Assembly (NCBI RefSeq): GCF_037975245.1
Contig: NC_092576.1
Span: forward strand, 35,492,611 to 35,556,610
From: Apostichopus japonicus
Lineage: Eukaryota > Echinodermata > Holothuroidea > Aspidochirotida > Stichopodidae
Length of the DNA: 64,000 nt
Direction: 5' to 3'
Made by a program: the position numbers and the translations under genes. Shown here one piece after another: positions 10,291-21,199 of this stretch. Each line of letters begins with the position of its first letter. Position 1 is the first letter of the stretch. A model generated the notes under the pieces. It ran no database searches. It was not told the origin of the DNA and saw nothing but the letters and a program-made list of their open reading frames with translations.

Positions 10291-12379
10291 AAATAGTAAC
10301 GCCTTAAATACGATAGGAACACAAATTAAAAAAACACGGTATTCTGGTCTCTATACATAATTTATTTCCTTTATTTTTTCTTTGGAAAATTTAATCAAAT
10401 TCAACAGTTGAGATTGTTTTGCATGCTCTTTGAAGTAGGTATTATACAGTATACACTTGGGTTGCTATGTAACAAAATAGCTCTATCAAAATTCTTTATA
10501 TTCTCCTTAGAATTTTTTTTTCTAAATATGGCTTCAGCGAGACCTACAGGATTTGTGAGCAATCTAGTAGCTAACACGAGGAGTCTGTAAAACACTAGTT
10601 TCTCACAACCTTAGATTTTGTGACTGACCATGATATTCTCAACCACAACACTGTATCAACCAGTAAATATTCTTTAAATGTTTGGTATAGCAGCAGAGCC
10701 ACTGTGCACATTTGCATTCTGATATTACTGATACATTTATTTGTGAAGAGAGTGAATTTATTATTATTTTAAATTGATTTGCTTAATAACTTAGGTAAAT
10801 GAAGTGTTAAGCAATTCATTTTTCCATACGTTCATGTTTCTTGTTTACTTCAATCTATTGAATCATCTTTGCCGGTCGGGTGTCTTAGGTAATTTGTGTG
10901 AGGTAACAAATGCAACTGATTGAGTTCTGCATCATTATTATTTGCAAATAACTTCAACTTTGGCGATAACAGATTTCAAGTGCAGTATAGCCTATGTATT
11001 TATGTTCTCTTGCAAAGAAAGCTCTCTTAAAGAGAACTTCCTGTCGTTCTGTAAAACATTTCATACACATGTCACTGGCATTGAGATTGGTGGATCTCAT
11101 ATATATATATAGCAACAACTTAGCAGGCCATTTTTAGCAGTATTGTGGCAATTCTGGGATGTCAGTTTACAGAGCTTTAGAGAAGCTATAAAGTGTGTAT
11201 CTACTTCCTTAGGCTTAACTTACCTGAAGTATGTCATCCATCCCCTTCCAATATAGTTAAATTATATGTCCATGAAATTTGGTAAAAAAAAGGCATAAAA
11301 GTTTTAAAATTAACATGGTCGGTCTCACTTTCTAAGCTTGCACAAGGTTTAGAAGATGAGATAGGTCGGTCTTTAAAATCTGGTCACGGAAACTGAAATC
11401 ATATAGAATTTAGTTAGGACTGATATTTTACATCTTGTATTTGTAGTTACCATCATCTAATGATCTCTTAACCCATTATTGTTCTTCGAGATACTCGTCT
11501 TGTTCCTCTGTTAGTAAATATAAATAGAAAACTCATGTATGACTTGTATGTGTTCTTTCCTGAGCATTTTTAGCGAGTACCACAGCGGTTTAAAAGGAAA
11601 AATCATCTATAAAACTAATTGTAATATGCTTTTGAGTAGATAAACTCATTATTCCAGAGTATCGTTACTCACATTGATATGTAGCGCAATGGATTATTCA
11701 TGTTTTTTCGTGTAAACTAACGTGCGTACAGCTATCTCTGAGACTACCGTCTTATCGTTCTAACCCCAACGACAATGAGTATAATTCATATCTAAACAAA
11801 ATAACATGGTTTTTATGTTTTTTACGAAGGTGTTATTTGCAATTGCTTAATAAGAATAGTTATAGCTACGTTTATGGTGGGGTTGACATTAACTGTTTAT
11901 TACAATATATTATCATACATAAATATCAGAAAATACACAAATGTGGAAATGTTACGCTAATGTTCCAAAGTTCAACCAAGCTATTGCCTGAGTTGACTAG
12001 CATTTGAAAAACAAAGAATTTACATAATGCGGGATGTTCTTTTTATACCCCACCAATCAAGAAATATATCCCTTTAGCAAAGCAGCGTATAGAGCAATAA
12101 CACTAATGTTAAGAATCGAAACTATAGGGATTTGATGACTATTCCAAACCACTCATGTGTATACACAGATCTTCAAATTTAGTAGAGCGCACAACTAGCG
12201 AACGCTGCTTATGGCAAAAGTCTACCTCTTTGCTATAAACAATTTATATAAAAGAAAATGATTCAAATGAAAACGTCAAAAAACAAGAGCCCAAGGGCAC
12301 TGCGGTTCCTTGATTACGTGTATATGACAATACACATAATATTATCATAGTTAGATTGGGCTCAAATAGTCCAAGTAAT
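10291..12379. other. AT-rich intergenic DNA
   Basis: No supported gene. A short (AT)n run is at about 11100-11112. Opposite-strand frames of about 60 codons at 10401-10595 overlap each other and show no domain. Near 12285 the text CAAGAGCCCAAGGGCACTG may be the start of the repeat region that follows. Confidence 0.35.
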
Positions 12380-14130
12380 TGTGGTCCCACATGTAACCAT
12401 AACGTAACCAACACTATAGCAAACACTTTTGTGATCACAAATTGTGATCGAATTTTTAATTGGAAGGCACGTTTGAGATCTAAATATGGTGTTGAAAATG
12501 TAGGAAATATAAGGTCACCTACAAGCGGGTCAACAGATATGATACGTTATTTACCTTAGATCACATGACCGTTAAGTTTGAAAATGTTCCACAACCCCGT
12601 TCACAGCTTGTCCCAAGTTATCAATCGTGTCAGTCTTTGGCACTGGGAGTTAATTGCTTTAAATGTCTAAAATTAACTTTGAACTTGTATAACTTTACGC
12701 ACAAAGGTCCCCTGGGAGTCAACCCATTGACATTTTTGATCAGTGAGACCTAAATAGAGCATCATAACTGTAAAAATGCAAACATTTTTTTGTGCCCATT
12801 TTCTCCCAAAATACTAATTTTTAACATTAATTGACCTTTGGTGACCTCGGATCACACAATCGATAAGTTTGAAAATATTCCCGTATACCATTTGCAACTT
12901 GTCCCAAAATATCAATCGTGTCACACCTTGGCACTGGGAGTAATTGCACTAAATGTCTGAAAATTAACTTGACCTCATATAACTTCACAGACAACGTGAG
13001 ACTATTGACATTTTTAATTGGTGAGACGTGAATATAGCATCAAAACTATAAAAATGAAAACAATGTTTTCTTCGCCCATTTTCTCCTCCCAAAATATTAG
13101 TTTTGTTTTACATTAATTGACCTTTGGTGACCTCAGATCACATGACCATTTAGTTTGGAAATATTCCTCTATACCATTTGCAACTTGTCCCAGAATATGA
13201 ACCGTATTACACCTTGACACTGGGAGTTATTGCACTTAATGTCTGAAATTTAACTTTGATCTCGTTTAACTTCAAACACAAAACTCACCCAGGTGTCAAC
13301 CCATGAACAGTTTTGATCGGAAGGTACATTTGATATCCAAATCTAGCATCAAAACCAAACATTTTCTTTTTCGCCCGTTTTCTCCCAAAATAAGCACATT
13401 TTTTCTAATGTGACCTTTGATCTTTTGACATTGGTTTCAGATGTAGTTTGATCTCCTGATTCCAAAAATCAATACGAAAAGTCTGTACAGCCATCCTAGC
13501 TCCGACCGAAAACTTTGACCTCATATAACTTGGCACACGAATGTCACACGGGCCTAATCTATTGACATTTATGATCGGAAGGTACCTTTGACATCTGAAA
13601 ATAGCATCGAAACTGTAAAATCCCCAAAACACTTAAAGGTCACAGAAGGTCAAATTGAGGTCAAGGGTCACCCAGATGCGGGTCGACAATTGGATTACAT
13701 TGAAGCAAGTGCCAACACTAACAGACAATTCGTTTTCAAGTTATCACATAAATACTCTTTATTTAACATTAATTGACCCTTGCTGACCTCGGATCACATA
13801 ATCGTTCAGTTTGAAAATATTCCTCTTCACCATTTACACTTTGTCCCAAAATATCAACGGTTTCACATTTTTGCACTGGGAGTTATTGCATTAAATGTCT
13901 GAAAATTATTTTGACCTTGTGGCGAGTGATTGGTCACGGTCGTTAAATAGCAAGTGCTTTGTAAATATTTGCCGAAAAAAGCCTTTATAACATGATTTAT
14001 CATGATAGAAATATTGGATAGTTTTCGTACATGGTGTATGGATTTGTCATATTGAGTATGCAATTCGTGCTGCTTGTGAGGTCAAAGCTCATTTGAGGTC
14101 ACCAGAGGTCAAACTCTGGTAACTCTGGAA
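12380..14130 (+). repeat. Degenerate ~290-bp tandem repeats rich in AGGTCA/TGACCT
   Basis: A recurring module reads: TGACC..GGTGACCTC, GATCACA, a TTTGAAAATATTCC block, a CAACTTGTCCCAAAATAT block, a GGCACTGGGAGT block, AAATGTCTGAAAATTAAC, CATATAACTT, then TTTTCTCCCAAAATA. GATCACA anchors fall at about 12559, 12850, 13136 and 13792, spaced 291, 286 and about 2 x 328 bp. A badly diverged copy lies near 13415-13620 in the longer gap. Half-sites AGGTCA or TGACCT recur in every copy. This is probably a dispersed repeat family rather than a gene. Confidence 0.7.
13637..13670 (+). promoter_or_regulatory. Cluster of four nuclear-receptor-type half-sites
   Basis: AGGTCA at 13637-13642, 13647-13652 and 13658-13663, then GGGTCA at 13665-13670, all in the same orientation. 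The gaps are 4, 5 and 1 bases, so the cluster spells DR4, DR5 and DR1 spacings. These are classical binding layouts for RXR heterodimers. Binding is inference only, since the half-sites belong to a repeat family. Confidence 0.3.
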
Positions 14131-14991
14131 ACCCTTTTACACGATTTATAATGATGGGAATTGTTGACACGTCTCGTACTTGTTGTGTGGATCCATGACA
14201 TTTAGTACAAGACCCCTATTGGTGTTTCTCGAGGTGTATATTGTCACGTACAGTTGAATGACCATTGATTGGGGCTCTTTCAAATTCCATAAATTGCCAT
14301 GGTATCCATCCATTGTAATATCTAAGTTGACCTAAATATACAAATTAATTAATAACGCAGCTTAGTTGTTTTACTCACTAAATTGCAGCAATAGAGGGAT
14401 GGTAATCGTTTTTCAGGCTTACATGCGTTCGAATGTTAGCGTATGTTACAATGTTTCAAGATGTTTACGTTCAAACACGTTAACTCACATTCTCTCCTGT
14501 ATTATCTTAACAATCGATTCACTGCCCTTGATAATGCGGATTAATACAATTACCGTTTGAAATGCATCCAAGTATGGATTTTAAATTTATCGTGTTGGCG
14601 ATAATGTATTTTGACTTTGGCCTGAATTGACCACAAATAAAACTTGATTACAGATGATTCAAATGAATATGATTCATTAAAGCAAATAGTCATGATACAT
14701 AACATAGACTTCCAAAAAGGTGTCATACTTTGTTGTTGTACTTAAAAGCCTTTTGAATTTTGATCTTGATCGATCTCAAATGATGTTTGAAAACAGTAAA
14801 GTCTACAAAGATCGTTTATTGAATAGGTTAATTCAGGATACTTTGTATTTAGTTCAACCGTTCTGTACATCTTACACAGTAAACGTAGCGCAATTACTCC
14901 TAATTTGTAATCTCTTGTAGTTGATGTCAAGCCAAGCTTGAAACAAATAGAATATTTAAAATATATTTTCAAGCCTTATGTTTTCATGATT
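14131..14991. other. AT-rich intergenic DNA
   Basis: Short frames at 14366-14560 (plus) and 14720-14972 (both strands) lack domain signals. This is the 3' flank of the LRAT-like exon on the minus strand, and no clear poly-A signal could be assigned. Confidence 0.35.
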
Positions 14992-15444
14992 TCAAAGGAC
15001 TGCGCAGTAACTATCGAACAAAGACCTTTCCAATCTATCTTCCAATGCACTTACATGTGCTCTTATATCGCATACAGTTAATTTGATCTTTCCCACGTGA
15101 AAAGATATAGAGACCCCAGTACAGCAAAAAGTTGCTATAGATTCACAGTCGCCAAACCTATCTAAAGCATCTCTCAATTTTGCCTCGCGTTTGCAAATAT
15201 AAAGTGCACGAGTGAGGGTGACAAGTGGATCATATTTGTCACATGATCGAAAATCCACCACTTCTATGTTTTGTATGTTCTTGTAAGGAGCTTTTTCAAT
15301 TACAATCCTCTCAAAAGAATTGTTCCAAGCGAAATTAATAACGTCAAATGATGAATCATGAACTTGTGATACGATTGCGTGGTGTTCCCATTCGTTTTGC
15401 CACACAATATGATCTCCTCTTTTGAGATCAGCAACTTCCCCCAC
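14992..15444 (-). CDS. LRAT-like domain exon (NlpC/P60-fold acyltransferase/thiol hydrolase superfamily)
   Basis: The 150-codon frame aligns with the LRAT domain from end to end. An N-terminal KRGDHIVW block matches the family GDhI start. HHAIV at residues 21-25 matches the histidine box. A helical stretch with TRAL and KREAK (residues 78-89) precedes DCESIATFCCTG (99-110), which matches the family NCEHF..C.TG segment, so C100 would be the nucleophile. Family members transfer acyl groups between lipids or act as inactive relatives. Two changes stand out in the core motif: N to D before the cysteine, and H-F to S-I after it. The frame opens with GTG just after an in-frame TAA and an A-rich tract, with no ATG, so this is probably an internal exon whose upstream exon was not found. 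No membrane helix is seen at the C-terminus. The superfamily is fairly secure; activity is unknown. Confidence 0.6.
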   Translation of the reverse strand: MGEVADLKRGDHIVWQNEWEHHAIVSQVHDSSFDVINFAWNNSFERIVIEKAPYKNIQNIEVVDFRSCDKYDPLVTLTRALYICKREAKLRDALDRFGDCESIATFCCTGVSISFHVGKIKLTVCDIRAHVSALEDRLERSLFDSYCAVL

Positions 15445-15464
15445 TTTTTTTTAAAGTAGGCTTC

Positions 15465-16150
15465 TGCACAGTACTAGCATACTACTATCTACACATTTTT
15501 TTTCGCCATCACACCATTCCTGCCTTTATTGCTACACAATTATGGCCACCGTGTACAGTCTTAACACCATTCTTACCTTAACGTCTCACTTTTGGTAACT
15601 TTTTACATTACAGACACCATTCCAACTTTACATCTACACTTCTTGCCATCAATAACAAACTAATAACTTTGTACAGTACTAACACCATTCTTGCTTCTCA
15701 GTAACAAGCTACTAACGTTTTACAGTACTAACACCATTCTCGCCTTACAGCTAAACTTCTGCCCATCAATATACCAACTTATGTGTACAATACTAACCGC
15801 ACTTCTATTTTAAGATCTTTCTTCACCTATTGCTATCAATAACAATAATAATCATTATACAGTTCTAATACAACTACCACATTGATCACTAGACCTCTAA
15901 ACATCAGTCAGCTATAGTACCTTTGTATTGGACTGTAGAACTAGCAATCTGTCTTACTTTTACATGTACACCTCTTGCTATCAAATAGAACATATATATA
16001 TTAGCTTAGTACAGTTCTAGTGTGCAGTCTTGCTACCATTTGCAGTACAACTCTATCTTTGCTCTTAACACTGCTAACTTCGAACCAAGTTTCTGTCTCT
16101 ACCTGTTGAGCAGTAACAATAAAAACTAAAACTACTAGCTCGTTACATTA
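15465..16150 (+). repeat. Degenerate short tandem repeat, unit about 50-70 bp
   Basis: A module like GTACAGTACTAACACCATTC followed by CTTGCC, ACATCTACACTTCTTGCC and ATCAATAACAA recurs with strong divergence. Copies start near 15553, 15605, 15671, 15720, 15785, 15856 and 16008. It sits immediately upstream of the LRAT-like exon on that gene's strand, so it may lie in an intron. No coding capacity. Confidence 0.6.
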
Positions 16151-17142
16151 TATATTAAGCTATACGTATTTGCTCATGTTAAATACTACCAACTAGAGGA
16201 ATAATATATGCAATAGCAACTCACATGTCTTCCATGACAACCTCCAACTTATCAGAAAGAGACCTGTAGAGTAGTTGGGCTCTTAGGCAATTTTCCTCAA
16301 CCGTTACAATTTTCTGTGGTATGAAATGTTCTTTTATATAAATGTCAACGTGCTAAAAAAAAAAAAAATTAAGATTGAAGTTCCAAGCACCAACACACTT
16401 TACAGTGGCACACATGTTAGGAACAAGTATGTTACTTCCACTACCTCCCTCATATTTTATTTTATCTTATATATATTCTAGCAGTCTTCAACAAAGTTCA
16501 TGACAAAGTATTTTCTCTTATTGTGTGTGTTGCACTTGCTTCATATTCAGCTTCATTAACAAATAAGTCTGACACTGGGTTTGCCACTCCTCTATTTGAA
16601 TGTAAGAAAACTAAACTAAAATCAAAGAGCATTTGAGGTCCGTCACAAGACCTGCTTTACTGTTAAGCCAGAAAACGTGGATGTGTCACACATGTTTGTT
16701 ATCTCACATTAAGTTCAAGAACTTTCTATTTCGCATTTTGTAGATTGTGTTAAAAAAAGGCTGTACTTATTCATTGAATTTGCGTGGTAATAAGTTTCCT
16801 AAAAGTTGCAACATAATAGCGTCATTCATTGATAGTGTATATTTGTTATGTGAAAAAGACATGTACTGTTCAATGATACTTTTATATTATCAACTACAGC
16901 ACCATTGGTGCTCTTGTCATAGTTATGATTATGCACATTTTATCCACTTCTTCTCAGTTTCAACCTCTGTATTAAGCTTTCCAAAATCTTAATAAAAAAT
17001 ACTTCCAAATGATTTAACGAACTTCAAGAAAGAAATCAACATGTTAACAAAGTGTCCTCTGAATTCATTTGTTTGTGTCATTTGTGTATACATGTTAATA
17101 ATTATTTCAATATGTCGACAATCCGGTTAAATAGTTTAAACG
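16151..17142. other. AT-rich intergenic DNA
   Basis: A poly-A run at about 16354-16366 is the only distinctive element. The frame at 16747-16992 (plus) has no domain signal. Confidence 0.35.
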
Positions 17143-17256
17143 ATGGAAGAATGGAAGAAAATGGCTACTACTAAGCAATTACCGGGATCTATAGACCAAG
17201 ACTTATGGGCAGAGTGGTTATGGACTTTCGTAACCGCATTTCTTGTTATATTATAG
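17143..17256 (+). CDS. Candidate 37-codon small ORF with hydrophobic C-terminus
   Basis: The ATG at 17143 has A at -3 and G at +4, a favourable Kozak context, and the frame ends at TAG 17254-17256. The first half is polar and charged (MEEWKKMATTKQ); the last ~17 residues are aromatic and aliphatic (ending FVTAFLVIL), which would fit a tail-anchored membrane micropeptide. It is equally possible that this is a first exon using a GTAACC donor at 17230, or chance. I recognise no family. Confidence 0.2.
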   Translation: MEEWKKMATTKQLPGSIDQDLWAEWLWTFVTAFLVIL

Positions 17257-17621
17257 ATCCGAGAGAAGCAACATTTAATTTGCAGCATATCCCTCTAGTG
17301 TCCTTTATTGGTCACTACTATGCAGTCAAATGTTTAACTTCTTCAATTGCCCTAACAAACACATCATGATCTTAGAATATTCAGGCTCTACAAACGTTGA
17401 AATAGGTCTATATTCAAATCATTAAACAAAATTTTAACAAAAGTACGTTAACGTGTCCAAGGCAAAAATTTGATAACCAACTCAAAGATATACAGTGATG
17501 CAAGCTACAAGTTTGGTTTGGGCGATACTCACTGATTGTTACAAATTGCTGGCGTGACTGATCTGTCTGTCTGATATCGTTCGGATGTATTAGTATAGAT
17601 GGTGCATTAGGTTGGTGACTG

Positions 17622-17846
17622 GTGACAAATGTATACAGGGATCCACTTACAGGAGAGAACGTACTTACGCCTGTTGGTAGAAGGAGCAAAGCGGAACCAA
17701 GAGGCAACTTGAAACTTGTCAAAATAAAACGTAAAACTTTTGAATTATGCAGATTATTTTTATCAGGTATTACCGACACGGTCTACGAAAGAGGAACTAA
17801 TCTTTTACAGCGGGTGCCTACATGGGGAGCTGTGAGTATTAGTTAA
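17622..17846 (+). CDS. Unassigned open frame running into the first satellite fragment
   Basis: Seventy-four codons with plausible composition and a basic middle (residues 19-37 rich in R and K) but no domain I can name. It begins at GTG with no ATG, so if real it is an exon and not a whole gene. The last ~15 codons lie in sequence shared with the satellite: the frame reads through CTTTTACAG into the 21-bp unit core (RVPTWGA) and then through GTGAGT, a good donor motif. A minus-strand frame also covers 17414-17779, so frame openness alone is weak evidence. Confidence 0.2.
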   Translation: MTNVYRDPLTGENVLTPVGRRSKAEPRGNLKLVKIKRKTFELCRLFLSGITDTVYERGTNLLQRVPTWGAVSIS

Positions 17847-17852
17847 TCGGCC
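17800..17852 (+). repeat. 5'-truncated satellite/SINE unit at the left edge
   Basis: These 53 bp match monomer positions 100-152 (ATCTTTTACAG through GTTAATCGGCCT), with GTGAGT instead of GTAAGT. The tRNA-like half is missing. Unlike every other copy, it continues into unrelated A-rich sequence and not into the AATATCTCAGT linker. Confidence 0.85.
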
Positions 17853-17907
17853 TCCGCTTTGTACTTCTGTAGAAAAACAAATAAATAAAATAAAATAAAA
17901 TAAATAT
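17853..17907 (+). repeat. A-rich tail (AAATA)n between the truncated unit and the array
   Basis: About 55 bp: CCGCTTTGTACTTCTGTAG, then AAAAACAAATAAATAAAA and further TAAAA/AAATA units. A unique body end followed by a short A-rich tandem repeat is the usual form of a SINE 3' terminus. It is absent from all internal monomers. Confidence 0.7.
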
Positions 17908-18246
17908 AGTCCATACAGTAGCGCGATGGCTTGGCGCACTGTACGAGCTGATGAGCGAGACTCTCTTTTGCATCGCTGGTTCAAACCCCGGTGATGACGT
18001 CTTTTGCCGATCTTTTACAGCGGGTGCCTACATGGGGAGCTGTAAGTATTAGTTAATCGGCCTAATATCTCAGTCCATACAGTGGCGCGATGGCTTGGCG
18101 CACTGTACGAGCTGATGAGCGAGACTCTCTTTTGCATCGCTGTTTCGAACCCCGGTGATGACGTCTTTTGCCGATCTTTTACAGCGGGTGCCTACATGGA
18201 GAGCTGTAAGTATTAGTTGATCGGCCTAATATCTCAGTCCATACAG

Positions 18247-18316
18247 TGGCGCGATGGCTTGGCGCACTGTACGAGCTGATGAGCGAGACTCTCTTTTGCA
18301 TCGCTGGTTCGAACCC
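18247..18316 (+). promoter_or_regulatory. Representative Pol III internal promoter-like A and B boxes in one monomer
   Basis: In the third full monomer, TGGCGCGATGGC (18247-18258) fits the tRNA A-box TRGCNNARYNGG with three mismatches, at G for A, G for N-adjacent and C for the last G positions depending on alignment. GGTTCGAACCC (18306-18316) fits the B-box GGTTCGANNCC exactly. The start-to-start distance is 59 bp, similar to tRNAs with a long variable arm. GCGC pairs with GCGC around a 9-base loop, as a D-arm would. The T-stem is only partly paired and the acceptor ends do not pair, so this is a tRNA-derived promoter shape and not a tRNA. A T4 between the boxes and two after the B-box would limit transcript length. 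Confidence 0.5.
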
Positions 18317-18329
18317 CGGTGATGACGTC

Positions 18330-18333
18330 TTTT
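18330..18333 (+). terminator. Representative T4 Pol III terminator-like run after the B-box
   Basis: TTTT follows the B-box by 13 bp; a second T4 follows 7 bp further on. Four T on the coding strand can stop RNA polymerase III, weakly to moderately. It recurs in nearly every monomer. Confidence 0.3.
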
Positions 18334-18504
18334 GCCGATCTTTTATAGGGGGTGCCTACATGGGGAGCTGTAAGTATTAGTTAATCGGCCTATTATCTCA
18401 GTCCATACAGTGGCGCGATGGCTTGGCGCACTGTACGAGCTGATGAGCGAGACTCTCTTTTGCATCGCTGGTTCGAACCCCGGTGATGACGTCTTTTGCC
18501 GATC

Positions 18505-18539
18505 TTTTATAGGGGGTGCCTACATGGGGAGCTGTAAGT
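18505..18539 (+). other. Representative splice-like cassette: acceptor, 21-bp core, donor
   Basis: The unit has a T-rich tract ending in AG, a 21-bp core and then GTAAGT. Most monomers read TTTTACAG before the core; this one has TTTTATAG. The core is a multiple of three and open in all three frames. The donor matches the metazoan 5' splice consensus at six intronic bases, but the exon side ends CT and not AG. Many other copies carry GAAAGT or a damaged acceptor, so the cassette is not uniformly kept. Confidence 0.3.
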
Positions 18540-21199
18540 ATTAGTTAATCGGCCTATTATCTCAGTCCATACAGTGGCGCGATGGCTTGGCGCACTGTAC
18601 GAGCTGATGAGCGAGACTCTCTTTTGCATCGCTGGTTCGAACCCCGGTGATGACGTCTTTTGCCGATCTCTTACAGCGGGTGTCCACATGGGGAGCTGTA
18701 AGTATTAGTTAATCGGCCTAATATCTCAGTCCATACAGTGGCGCGATGGCTTAACGCACTGTCCGAGCTGATGATTGAGACTCTCTTTTGCATCGCTGGT
18801 TCGAACCCCGGTGATGACGTCTTTTGCCGATCTTTTACAGCGGGTGCCTACATGGGGAGCTGTAAGTATTAGTTAATCGGCCTAATATCTCAGTCCATAC
18901 AGTGGCGCGATGGCTTGGCGCACTGTACGAGCTGATGAGCGAGACTCTCTTTTGCATCGCTGGTTCGAACCCCGGTGATGACGTCTTTTGCCGATCTTTT
19001 ACAGCGGGTGCCTACACGGGGAGCTGTAAGTATTAGTTAATCGGCCTATTATCTCAGTCCATACAGTGGCGCGATGACTTGGCGCACTGTACGAGCTGAT
19101 GAGCGAGACTCTCTTTTGCATCGCTGGTTCGAACCCCGGTAATGACGTCTTTTGCCGATCTTTTACAGCGGGTGTCAACATGGGGAGCTGTAAGTATTAG
19201 TTGATCGGCCTATTATCTCAGTCCATACAGTGGCGCGATGGCTTGGCGCACTGTCCGAGCTGATGAGCGAGACTCTCTTTTGCATCGCTGGTTCGAACCC
19301 CGGTGATGACGTCTTTTGCCGATCTTTTACAGCGGGTGCCTGCATGGGGAGCTGTAAGTATTAGTTCATCGGCTTAATATCTCAGTCCATACAGTGGCGC
19401 GATGGCTTGGCGCACTGTACGAGCTGATGAGCGAGACTCTCTTTTGCATCGCTGGTTCGAACCCCGGTGATGACGTCTTTTACCGATCTCTTAAAGCGGG
19501 TGTCCACATGGGGAGCTGTAAGTATTAGTTGATCGGCCTAATATCTCAGTCCATACAGTGGCGCGATGGCTTGGCGCACTGTACGAGCTGATGAGCGAGA
19601 CTCTCTTTTGCATCGCTGGTTCGAACCCCGGTGATGACGTCTTTTACCGATCTCTTAAAGCGGGTGTCCACATGGGGAGCTGTAAGTATTAGTTGATCGG
19701 CCTAATATCTCAGTCCATACAGTGGCGCGATGGCTTGGCGCACTGTCCGAGCTGATGATTGAGACTCTCTTTTGCATCGCTCGTTCGAACCCCGGTGATG
19801 ACGTCTTTTGCCGATCTTTTACAGCGGGTGCCTACATGGAGAGCTGTAAGTATTAGTTGATCGGCTTAATATCTCAGTCCATACAGTGGCGCGATGGCTT
19901 GGCGCACTGTACGAGCTGATGAGCGAGACTCTCTTTTGCATCGCTGGTTCGAACCCCGGTAATGACGTCTTTTGCCGATCTTTTACAGCGGGTGTCCACA
20001 TGGGGAGCTGTAAGTATTAGTTGATCGGCCTATTATCTCAGTCCATACAGTGGCGCGATGGCTTGGCGCACTGTCCGAGCTGATGAGCGAGACTCTCTTT
20101 TGCATCGCTGGTTCGAACCCCGGTGATGACGTCTTTTGCCGATCTTTTACAGCGGGTGCCTACATGGGGAGCTGTAAGTATTAGTTAATCGGCCTAATAT
20201 CTCAGTCCATACAGTGGCGCGATGACTTGGCGCACTGTACGAGCTGATGAGCGAGACTCTCTTTTGCATCGCTGGTTCGAACCCCGGTGATGACGTCTTT
20301 TGCCGATCTTTTACAGCGGGTGCCTACATGGGGAGCTGTAAGTATTAGTTGATCGGCCTAATATCTCAGTCCACACAGTGGCGCGATGGCTTGGCGCACT
20401 GTACGAGCTGATGAGCGAGACTCTCTTTTGCATCGCTGGTTCGAACCCCGGTGATGACGTCTTTTGCCGATCTTTTACAGCGGGTGCCTACATGGGGAGC
20501 TGTAAGTATTAGTTAATCGGCCTAATATCTCAGTCCACACAGTGGCGCGATGGCTTGGCGCACTGTACGAGCTGATGAGCGAGACTCTCTTTTGCATCGC
20601 TGGTTCGAACCCCGGAGATGACGTCTTTTGCCGATCTTTTACAGCGGGTGCCTACATGGGGAGCTGAAAGTATTAGTTAATCGGCCTAATATCTCAGTCC
20701 ATACAGTGGCGCGATGGCTTGGCGCACTGTATAAACTGATGAGCGAGATTCTCTTTTGCATCGCTGGTTCGAACCCCGGTGATGACGTCTTTTGCCGATC
20801 TTTTACAGCGGGTGCCTACATGGGGAGCTGTAAGTATTAGTTAATCGGCCTAATATCTCAGTCCACACAGTGGCGCGATGGCTTGGCGCACTGTACGAGC
20901 TGATGAGCGAGACTCTCTTTTGCATCGCTGGTTCGAACCCCGGAGATGACGTCTTTTACCGATCTTTTACAGCGGGTGCCTACATGGGGAGCTGAAAGTA
21001 TTAGTTAATCGGCCTAATATCTCAGTCCACACAGTGGCGCGATGGCTTGGCGCACTGTATGGACTGATGAGCGAGATTCTCTTTTGCCTCGCTGGTTCGA
21101 ACCCCGGTGATGACGTCTTTTGCCGATCTTTTACAGCGGGTGCCTACATGGGGAGCTGTAAGTATTAGTTAATCGGCCTAATATCTCAGTCCACACAGT

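Noticed and set aside
13588-13776. 62-codon frame
   Set aside because: It lies wholly within the degenerate ~290-bp repeat region and is explained by it.
18239-18402. Tandem functional tRNA genes
   Set aside because: The acceptor strands do not pair, the T-stem is only partly paired, no convincing anticodon arm forms, and a T4 lies inside the would-be tRNA.
18239-18402. Spliced-leader RNA or U-snRNA gene cluster, suggested by a short exon-like core followed by GTAAGT in a tandem repeat
   Set aside because: There is no Sm-site of the AATTTTTGG type after the donor and no snRNA-type upstream element. The donor is lost in many copies.
18239-18402. 5S rRNA tandem repeat
   Set aside because: The unit lacks the 5S internal control region and other conserved 5S segments; the boxes seen are of the tRNA type.
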